A DNA stretch of 5,440 nucleotides. Origin: Deltaproteobacteria bacterium (GTDB lineage: Bacteria; Desulfobacterota; Desulfobacteria; Desulfobacterales; JAFDHS01). The notes below the pieces were generated by a model. The model was given only the letters and a program-made list of their open reading frames with translations. It did not search any database and was not told where the DNA came from. This document shows, piece after piece, positions 1 to 4,742 of the stretch. The position numbers and the translations under genes are program-made. The stretch covers positions 1 to 5,440 of the forward strand of contig JAFDHS010000078.1 of NCBI GenBank assembly GCA_019308655.1, in the 5' to 3' direction. Every line of letters starts with the position of its first letter. Position 1 is the stretch's first letter.

Positions 1-1
1 T

Positions 2-1636
2 TTATCCTGCAAGCGGTCTTCTTAAAAGCGTGTCCTTTTGCCACTGTTTATCATCCCGATCAGGATATTCGATGTTGTAATGAAGCCCCCGGCTTTCTTT
101 CCTGTGCATGGCGGATTTTATAATCAGTTCAGCTACCATTGCGATGTTTCGAAGCTCTATAAGATCTGAGGTAACCTTAAAATCCCAGTAATATTTCCGG
201 ATCTCTTTTTGAATATTTTCGATTCGCCGCCTGGCCCTGGCCAACCGTTTATTTGAACGGACGATCCCGACATAGTTCCACATAAATCGTCTGATTTCAT
301 CCCAGTTGTGTGAAACCATAATAACTTCATCACTGTCGGTTGTGCCGGCTTCATTCCATAAGGGACACTCGGGAATAGATTCAAAATTAAAAGCGTTAAC
401 GTCCTTTACGGCTTGTTGTGCTGCATTGTGAGCATAAACAAGCGCCTCAAGCAGTGAGTTGCTTGCCAGGCGATTGGCCCCGTGAAGTCCTGTGCAGGCT
501 GTTTCTCCTATGGCATAGAGCCTTTCAATATCCGTTCTGCCTGACATGTCCGTTGCAATGCCGCCACACATATAATGGGCGGCCGGTACGACAGGTATAG
601 GATCTTTGGTCATATCAATACCGAAGGTCAGGCATTTTTCATACAGATTCGGGAAACGGGTTTTAATAAATTCGGGCTTTCTGTGAGATATGTCAAGAAA
701 TACGGAATCTTCTCCGCTTTTTTTAAGTTCATTGTCAATGGCACGGGCAACGGCATCCCGGAATGCAAGTTCTTTTTTGGGGTCATATTTTTCCATGAAG
801 CGTCTGCCGGCCGAGTCAATAAGAATTCCACCCTCTCCCCTTACTGCTTCCGAAATCAAAAAATTTTTGGCATCGGGATGGTAAAGGCATGTGGGATGAA
901 ACTGGACAAATTCTAAGTTTGCTACGGTTGCTCCGGCTCTGTATCCCATTGCAATTCCGTCTCCTGTAGCAATATCGGGATTGCTGGTGTAAAGATAAAC
1001 CTTGCCTGCGCCTCCTGTGGCAAGAGACGTTGTTTTAGCGCAAAATGTTTTTACTGTTTTTGTTGTTTTGTCGAGTACATAGGCCCCGCAGCAATAATCT
1101 TTATGAGTAGTGGTGGTAAGCCCTCTTTTCATTCGTGTTGAAAAAGTAATAAGATCAATTCCTATATGGTGTTCAAAGATCCTGATATTCTTATGGTTTT
1201 TTATTTGATTGACCAGAACTTTTTCAATCTCCACTCCCGTCATGTCCTGAGCATGAACAATACGGTTTTTTGAATGTCCGCCTTCACGTCCAAGGTCAAG
1301 TTGAATGGTTTGATCTTTGGAATTTTTTTTGGAGTTAAAATGTACACCGAGATCGATTAACTCCCGAATTCTGGCCGGTCCGTTTTTAACCACCATCTCT
1401 ACAACCGCTTTGTTGCAGAGATCATCTCCTGATTCAAAGGTGTCCTGAATGTGGAGATCAAAAGAGTCGGATTCGTCAAAAACAGATGCGATTCCACCTT
1501 GTGCACGGGCGGTATTGCTGTCCATAATTTCTTTTTTTGTTACAATTGCAACATTACCAAAGTTTGCCACCTTTAATGCAAGGGTCAAGCCGGCAATACC
1601 GCTGCCGATTATTAAAAAATCCGTTTTATATTTCAT
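2..1636 (-). CDS. nadB: L-aspartate oxidase (NadB)
   Basis: This cytoplasmic FAD enzyme oxidises L-aspartate to iminoaspartate, which quinolinate synthase NadA condenses with dihydroxyacetone phosphate in de novo NAD synthesis. In anaerobes fumarate can take the electrons instead of oxygen. The 544-residue protein is close to the E. coli length of about 540. Visible features are the N-terminal dinucleotide-binding motif GSGIAGL (11-17), the family signature TARAQGGIA (42-50), LGREGGHS (115-122), FVQFHPT (243-249), EAVRGEGG (263-270), AAHYMCGGI (352-360), and the FAD/substrate segment GANRLASNSLLEA (386-398). The C-terminal helical domain ends with SRGLHYN (515-521). RGEGG, the two His motifs and the Arg of GANRLASNS match the succinate dehydrogenase/fumarate reductase flavoprotein superfamily; the C-terminal domain and signature segments favour NadB over SdhA or FrdA. 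The ATG start fits the expected N-terminus, but no clear Shine-Dalgarno precedes it. The stop TAA is at 2-4, so the gene is complete. It lies 140 bases downstream of the SH3 gene, on the same strand. nadA and nadC are not in the window. Confidence 0.97.
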   Translation of the reverse strand: MKYKTDFLIIGSGIAGLTLALKVANFGNVAIVTKKEIMDSNTARAQGGIASVFDESDSFDLHIQDTFESGDDLCNKAVVEMVVKNGPARIRELIDLGVHFNSKKNSKDQTIQLDLGREGGHSKNRIVHAQDMTGVEIEKVLVNQIKNHKNIRIFEHHIGIDLITFSTRMKRGLTTTTHKDYCCGAYVLDKTTKTVKTFCAKTTSLATGGAGKVYLYTSNPDIATGDGIAMGYRAGATVANLEFVQFHPTCLYHPDAKNFLISEAVRGEGGILIDSAGRRFMEKYDPKKELAFRDAVARAIDNELKKSGEDSVFLDISHRKPEFIKTRFPNLYEKCLTFGIDMTKDPIPVVPAAHYMCGGIATDMSGRTDIERLYAIGETACTGLHGANRLASNSLLEALVYAHNAAQQAVKDVNAFNFESIPECPLWNEAGTTDSDEVIMVSHNWDEIRRFMWNYVGIVRSNKRLARARRRIENIQKEIRKYYWDFKVTSDLIELRNIAMVAELIIKSAMHRKESRGLHYNIEYPDRDDKQWQKDTLLRRPLAG

Positions 1637-1652
1637 AAGTTTTATTTTTCAT
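1626..1652 (-). other. Possible 8-codon leader ORF overlapping the nadB start
   Basis: Reading leftward, an ATG at 1652 opens an 8-codon frame (MKNKTYEI) that stops with TAA at 1628-1626. It is out of frame with nadB and spans the nadB start codon at 1636. An AGG lies seven bases before its ATG, whereas nadB itself has no clear Shine-Dalgarno. A ribosome ending here would be close enough to restart on nadB, so translational coupling is conceivable. An ORF this short can easily arise by chance in AT-rich DNA, so this is only a candidate. Confidence 0.15.
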
Positions 1653-1667
1653 GCCCTAACCTGGGCA
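1652..1667 (-). promoter_or_regulatory. Short hairpin upstream of nadB
   Basis: The nadB leader strand reads TGCCC, loop AGGTTA, GGGCA: a perfect 5-bp GC-rich stem with a 6-base loop, ending 15 bases before the nadB ATG. Its last base is the A of the ATG at 1652 that opens the tiny leader ORF, and its loop holds the only AGG nearby. It has no following U-tract, so it is not a typical intrinsic terminator. It could influence translation initiation. A stem this short may also be coincidental. Confidence 0.2.
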
Positions 1668-1697
1668 AGCCGGAACTAAAGTTATTTACCAGAACGT

Positions 1698-1739
1698 CAC
1701 TATGCACAAAGTAATCTTTACATTTTTTGTATCTTAGTG
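1698..1739. promoter_or_regulatory. Nested inverted repeats in the gap between the SH3 gene and nadB
   Basis: On the plus strand CACTA (1698-1702) pairs with TAGTG (1735-1739), and ACAAA (1706-1710) pairs with TTTGT (1726-1730). Inside these lies GTAATCTTTAC (1711-1721), itself a dyad of GTAA and TTAC around TCT. The three dyads do not share one centre: the outer two are centred near 1718 and the inner near 1716. The region is 60 to 100 bases upstream of nadB and could be an operator or an RNA fold. I do not recognise it as the site of any known NAD regulator such as NrtR or NadQ. AT-rich DNA yields such dyads readily. Confidence 0.2.
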
Positions 1740-1776
1740 GCGGAAAAAAATATTTTCCCCAAGTTGTTTAAGCAAT

Positions 1777-2415
1777 CTATAGCAGAGAGGAACGCTTACG
1801 CTTTGTTTTTGTAGTCACTCCCATTAAAAATCCCACAAAGAGTACCGCCGAACCGCACAAAAACCAAATGATATTTTTTTTTAATAAGTCATTTTCAAGT
1901 TTTTCCGCTTTTTTTGTTTGTTCGGAAAGTTGAGCACTTGTTTTCTGATGGTTTGATTTGAGTTGAATAAAATCAGCAGAAGCTGCTTTAAGGGTTTCGT
2001 AGCTTTTGGTTGTCTCATCGAGCATTTTTTTATTACCGGCAAGTTCCGTAGCAAGTTTTTGGTTGTCTGTTTTAAGCTTTGCATTTTCTTCTTTTATTGA
2101 AACCGAAAGATCCATCAGTTCTTTATATTTTTTTTCCAGGTCTTTCAATATGAGATCGCTCGGTTTTTTTGAGGTAAGAAAACGGGTGAGAGCCCACCCT
2201 TCCTTTCCATCTACAGTCCGAATCTTACTCCACCCTTCACCGGCTTCAAGCGGTTCTACCGGCTGACCGGGTTTCATCATCGCTATTATTTTGCGTTCAG
2301 AGCCTTGTCCCGTTCTCAATGTTATAGGTTTACGATCGCTGATATACAGGGTCTCAGCCTGGACCGCCGTACAAAATAAAACAAGGCATATTCCAATTAA
2401 AAGGGTACGTTTCAT
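1777..2415 (-). CDS. YgiM-like SH3-domain, coiled-coil, membrane-anchored envelope protein
   Basis: The 212-residue protein has four parts. First is a Sec signal peptide with basic Lys2-Arg3, a hydrophobic core and a likely cleavage after VQA at residue 20. Second is a bacterial SH3 domain over about 21-82, with the typical ITLRTGQGSE, GQPVEPLE, GWSKIRTVDGKEGW and RFL segments. Third is a long charged coiled coil of roughly 86-180, rich in Lys, Glu, Leu and Gln. Fourth is a C-terminal transmembrane helix at about 182-200, followed by the basic tail KTKRKR. This order and length match the E. coli YgiM type of SH3-domain proteins, whose role is poorly defined; bacterial SH3 domains often bind peptidoglycan or proteins. 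The topology implies a periplasmic SH3 domain and coiled coil anchored by the C-terminus, with the basic tail in the cytoplasm. An in-frame TTG lies directly before the chosen ATG, so the start could be one codon earlier (2418). It is transcribed toward nadB, with no terminator visible between them. Confidence 0.85.
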   Translation of the reverse strand: MKRTLLIGICLVLFCTAVQAETLYISDRKPITLRTGQGSERKIIAMMKPGQPVEPLEAGEGWSKIRTVDGKEGWALTRFLTSKKPSDLILKDLEKKYKELMDLSVSIKEENAKLKTDNQKLATELAGNKKMLDETTKSYETLKAASADFIQLKSNHQKTSAQLSEQTKKAEKLENDLLKKNIIWFLCGSAVLFVGFLMGVTTKTKRKRSSLL

Positions 2416-2425
2416 CAATAGTATT

Positions 2426-2429
2426 CTCC
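2426..2429 (-). promoter_or_regulatory. Ribosome binding site of the SH3-domain gene
   Basis: On the minus strand GGAG, followed by AA, lies 10 bases before the ATG at 2415 and 7 bases before the adjacent in-frame TTG at 2418. The spacing suits the TTG slightly better, while ATG is the commoner codon. The two choices differ by a single residue and both give the same signal peptide. Confidence 0.6.
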
Positions 2430-2496
2430 ATAAAACCTTTTTTGATACACAATGCCTTCGCCAAATTTAAAAAATAGCTAAATTAGAGCATTGATG

Positions 2497-2510
2497 ACAC
2501 CATATGTTGT
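2497..2510. repeat. 14-base near-perfect palindrome
   Basis: ACACCATATGTTGT is a contiguous palindrome centred on CATATG with one mismatched pair. It lies just downstream of the leftward TATAAT box, at about +16 to +30 of the predicted SH3-gene transcript, where a repressor could act. No specific regulator is recognised, and chance is a real alternative. Confidence 0.25.
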
Positions 2511-2532
2511 ATAAAATGACAAAGCTAAACAC

Positions 2533-2563
2533 ATTATACGCATAGCAATTGTTTAAAAAACAA
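2533..2563 (-). promoter_or_regulatory. Candidate sigma-70 promoter for the SH3-domain gene (and perhaps nadB)
   Basis: The minus strand carries a perfect TATAAT -10 box at 2538-2533, preceded by TGCG, which is close to an extended -10. The best -35 match is TTGTTT at 2563-2558, with a rather long 19-base spacer. Transcription would begin near 2526, giving a leader of about 110 bases. With no terminator between the two minus-strand genes, readthrough into nadB is plausible. Confidence 0.4.
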
Positions 2564-2655
2564 AATTTAATACAAAGACAGGGTAAAATTTAACGGAAAT
2601 ATAACAAATTAAATGTGTGAAAAACAGTTTTTTTGCTGATTGTTTCTGTTTTGTG

Positions 2656-2683
2656 TTGAAAAAAATGAATGGATCAGTATTTT
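2656..2683 (+). promoter_or_regulatory. Candidate promoter for the rightward operon
   Basis: TTGAAA (2656-2661) and TATTTT (2678-2683), separated by 16 bases, form a weak sigma-70-like pair about 90 bases before the DUF1178 start. A second possibility is TATAAA at 2739-2744, nearer the gene but with only a poor -35 (TTAATT at 2716-2721). The surrounding DNA is so AT-rich that such matches are expected by chance, so neither can be singled out. Confidence 0.25.
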
Positions 2684-2770
2684 CTTTTAAAAAATAAAAG
2701 GGTATGTTAGCTTTATTAATTTTAGATATTATTGATGTTATAAAAAAATAAATAAACTAAGGTAGTTTTC

Positions 2771-3193
2771 ATGATAGCGTTTGATCTGAAATGTGCAAAT
2801 GGTCATTGTTTTGAAGGCTGGTTTGAGGATAGTGATGCCTATGAAGAACAGAAAAAAAAAGGTTTGATTGCATGCCCGGTTTGTAACGATACTGCAATTT
2901 CCAAAGCCCTGTCCACCTTTGCTATCAAGAAATCGGCTCGGCCATCAAAAGAAGTTGTGGAGCATCAGGCTGCCCTTACGGAGGTCAGAAATAAACTATT
3001 TGATTTTATTAATAAAAATTTTGACGATGTCGGTTCTGATTTTACAAAGGAGGCTTTGAAGATTCACTATGGCGTTGGTGAAAAGCGAAATATCAGAGGT
3101 ATTACTACCAGTGGAGAAGATGAACTGCTCAAGGAAGAGGGTGTAGATATTATCAAAATTCCCACGCCCCTGAAACCTGATCTTGATTCATAG
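2771..3193 (+). CDS. DUF1178 family protein, zinc-ribbon-like
   Basis: This 140-residue cytoplasmic protein matches the DUF1178 family from end to end. Its N-terminus (MIAFDLKCANGHCFEGWF) carries Cys8 and His12 with Cys13, and a CPVC knuckle follows at 35-38; together they look like a small zinc-ribbon or rubredoxin-like metal site. The middle (about 44-75) is polar and probably flexible or helical. The conserved C-terminal half includes VGSDFTKEALKIHYG (87-101), a segment around RNIRGITTSGEDELLKEEG (106-124), and a final IPTPL (130-134). The family has no established function that I know of; the N-terminus recalls FmdB-type regulatory zinc ribbons. The ATG is preceded by AAGG at eight bases. 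It is the first of four same-strand genes, 47 bases before the hydrolase gene. A run of nine A residues (2852-2860) encodes Lys-Lys-Lys and is a possible slippage site. Confidence 0.88.
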   Translation: MIAFDLKCANGHCFEGWFEDSDAYEEQKKKGLIACPVCNDTAISKALSTFAIKKSARPSKEVVEHQAALTEVRNKLFDFINKNFDDVGSDFTKEALKIHYGVGEKRNIRGITTSGEDELLKEEGVDIIKIPTPLKPDLDS

Positions 3194-3240
3194 CTTCTTA
3201 TAAATGTTAAAAAGGTTGTTAAATCAGGCCGTAAAACAAG

Positions 3241-4023
3241 ATGTCAGCAAAAAATGAAATCTCCGTGACTATATTAGGTTCAGGAACTTGCGTGCCTTCA
3301 CTTGAACGGAGTTCATGTTCGGTTCTGGTGGAGATTGGAAATTCAAAGATTTTGTTTGATTCCGGGCCTGGCACGATGAGAAGACTTCTTGAAGCCGGAA
3401 CAACAATTTTTGATGTTTCCGTTATCTGCTATAGCCATTTCCATCCTGACCATACCAGCGAACTGGTTCCTTTTCTGTTTGCCTCCAAATATCCTGGAAA
3501 GACAAGACGTGAAACCCCTCTAACCATTATGGCCGGGAAAGGATTTTTACATTTTTATAAAGGACTTAAAGCGGTTTACGGTGATTGGATAGAGCTTGGG
3601 CCCGATCTTTTAAATATCGTTGAAGTTGACAATGCAGCGCGTGATTTTTTTAGTTTTGACAACTTTACCGTGGAATCGATTCCTGTTGAACACAACAAAG
3701 AGAGTGTCGCTTTCAGGATTACCGACAGCAATGGAAAATCCATTGTATATTCAGGGGATACGGACTTCAGTGAAAATTTGATTACTCTCTCTGAAGATGC
3801 GGATGTTCTGATTTGTGAATCCGCGCTTCCGGATGAATTAAAGGTTCAGGGCCATCTGACGCCATCCCTGGCGGGAGAGCTTGCGACACGGGCAAATGTT
3901 CGCAAGCTGGTGCTTACCCACTTTTATCCTGAATGTGATAAAGTAGATATTGCAAAACAGTGCCGCAAAACATATACTGATTGTTTAATATTAGCCTATG
4001 ATCTTATGAAGATAACTGTTTGA
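3241..4023 (+). CDS. RNase Z-like metallo-beta-lactamase-fold hydrolase
   Basis: This 260-residue protein is a metallo-beta-lactamase-fold enzyme of the RNase Z/ElaC-like branch. It opens with the strand and loop VTILGSGTCVPS (9-20), then ILFDSGPGT (37-45). The metal motif SHFHPDH (65-71) supplies His66, His68, Asp70 and His71. Further likely ligands are His151 (VEHN), Asp173 (YSGDTD, 170-175) and His227 (LTHFYP). QGHLTP (203-208), with His205, resembles the catalytic His-x-Ser/Thr motif of RNase Z. It is shorter than the roughly 300-residue bacterial RNase Z, and the usual tRNA-binding flexible arm is not obvious, so a tRNA 3'-processing role is doubtful. The substrate is unknown; phosphodiester or other ester hydrolysis with two zinc ions is likely. 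An in-frame TAA just upstream makes this ATG the first possible one, but no Shine-Dalgarno is evident. It lies 17 bases before the siroheme gene. No signal peptide is seen. Confidence 0.9.
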   Translation: MSAKNEISVTILGSGTCVPSLERSSCSVLVEIGNSKILFDSGPGTMRRLLEAGTTIFDVSVICYSHFHPDHTSELVPFLFASKYPGKTRRETPLTIMAGKGFLHFYKGLKAVYGDWIELGPDLLNIVEVDNAARDFFSFDNFTVESIPVEHNKESVAFRITDSNGKSIVYSGDTDFSENLITLSEDADVLICESALPDELKVQGHLTPSLAGELATRANVRKLVLTHFYPECDKVDIAKQCRKTYTDCLILAYDLMKITV

Positions 4024-4040
4024 AAAAAACAAATTGATTT

Positions 4041-4706
4041 ATGAAATATTATCCGGTCAATCTTGATATAAAAAAACGTAAATGCTTAATCATTGGCGGT
4101 GGAAGTGTCGGAACCCGGAAGGTTATAAGGCTTGTTGAATGTGGTGCCCATGTGACCGTTGTCAGTCCGGAGGTTACCGGTAAACTGACTTCCTTTGCAG
4201 ATGAGGGCAGAATCGTATTAAAAAAAAGGTCTTATCAATCTTCGGATCTTGAAGGGATGTTTCTTGTTATCGGAGCAAGCGACAATAAAGAATTGAATCG
4301 GCAAATAAGCGAGGATGCCAGACGCTGCAATATTATGTGTAATATTGCTGATTTGCCGGAAGCCTGTGATTTTATTCTCCCGTCTCTCGTAAGCCGGGGG
4401 GATCTTTTAATTGCGATCTCAACTTCGGGAAAAAGTCCTGCCTTTGCAAAAAAACTGCGCCGGAATCTCGAAACCGAATACGGTGAAGAATATGCCGGGT
4501 TTCTGAAATTGATGGGAGCGATACGCAAAAAACTTTTAAGCAAAAAACATGCACCAGAGGTCCACAGGGACCTTTTTGAGCGGTTAATAGACAAAGGTGT
4601 GCTTGAAATGATCAAAAAACTCGAAGTTGACAATATAAATGCCGTTCTCTTTGAAGCTTTTGGAGAAGGATACGAATTTATAAAATTGATGCAGTCAGAC
4701 GGTTAG
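4041..4706 (+). CDS. Bifunctional precorrin-2 dehydrogenase/sirohydrochlorin ferrochelatase (Met8/CysG N-domain type)
   Basis: This cytoplasmic enzyme oxidises precorrin-2 to sirohydrochlorin with NAD+ and can insert Fe2+ to give siroheme, the cofactor of sulfite and nitrite reductases. In many anaerobes siroheme also feeds heme synthesis by the Ahb pathway. The 221 residues show the family start YYPVNLDIKKRKCLIIGGG, a Rossmann motif GGGSVG (19-24) followed by TRK, and VIGAS (76-80). NIADLPEACDF (101-111) contains Asp104, equivalent to the catalytic Asp of Met8p and CysG. FILPSLVSRGDLLIAIST and SGKSPAFAKKLR (129-140) form the conserved tetrapyrrole-site region. The helical C-terminal domain follows. 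Unlike CysG it has no methyltransferase domain, so uroporphyrinogen-III methylation must be encoded elsewhere. It may act mainly as a dehydrogenase if a separate chelatase exists. No good Shine-Dalgarno precedes the ATG, and the upstream stop lies 17 bases away, so coupling is possible. It is followed after 36 bases by the ccsA-type gene. Confidence 0.93.
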   Translation: MKYYPVNLDIKKRKCLIIGGGSVGTRKVIRLVECGAHVTVVSPEVTGKLTSFADEGRIVLKKRSYQSSDLEGMFLVIGASDNKELNRQISEDARRCNIMCNIADLPEACDFILPSLVSRGDLLIAISTSGKSPAFAKKLRRNLETEYGEEYAGFLKLMGAIRKKLLSKKHAPEVHRDLFERLIDKGVLEMIKKLEVDNINAVLFEAFGEGYEFIKLMQSDG

Positions 4707-4731
4707 ATCTTTTCTGCGGTTCTTGTTTGAT

Positions 4732-4735
4732 AAGG
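4732..4735 (+). promoter_or_regulatory. Ribosome binding site of the ccsA-type gene
   Basis: AAGG sits seven bases before ATG 4743. It supports this start, and contrasts with the two preceding genes in the operon, which have no recognisable Shine-Dalgarno. Confidence 0.55.
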
Positions 4736-4742
4736 TATAGTC

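Larger units (their letters stand above)
2416..2770. other. AT-rich divergent intergenic region
   Basis: These 355 bases separate the leftward SH3 gene from the rightward DUF1178 gene, so they should hold both promoters. The sequence is strikingly AT-rich, with many A and T tracts, and no credible coding frame was seen in it. It contains a TATAAT box facing left, a weaker candidate promoter facing right, a 14-base near-palindrome (2497-2510), and a perfect 6-bp inverted repeat, TTGTTT-AAA-AAACAA (2549-2563). No tRNA, riboswitch or other structured RNA was recognised. Confidence 0.7.

Noticed and set aside
575..916. Open frame of 113 codons on the plus strand inside nadB
   Set aside because: It is antisense to a strongly conserved nadB segment and has no recognisable domain or good ribosome site; it is a shadow of the real gene.
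1637..1776. Intrinsic terminator between the SH3 gene and nadB
   Set aside because: Only short or interrupted dyads are present, and none is a GC-rich stem followed by a U-tract in the direction of transcription.
2006..2266. Open frame of 86 codons on the plus strand opposite the SH3 gene
   Set aside because: The Ser/Phe-rich translation is what the reverse of a Lys/Glu-rich coiled coil produces; not a gene.
2416..2770. Small RNA, riboswitch or replication-origin-like element in the AT-rich gap
   Set aside because: No DnaA-box cluster, iterons, long stem-loop or known riboswitch core was seen; base composition alone does not support one.
4235..4633. Open frame of 132 codons on the minus strand inside the siroheme gene
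   Set aside because: It lies wholly opposite a clearly conserved coding region, is Ser/Arg-rich with no family features, and has no promoter or ribosome site.
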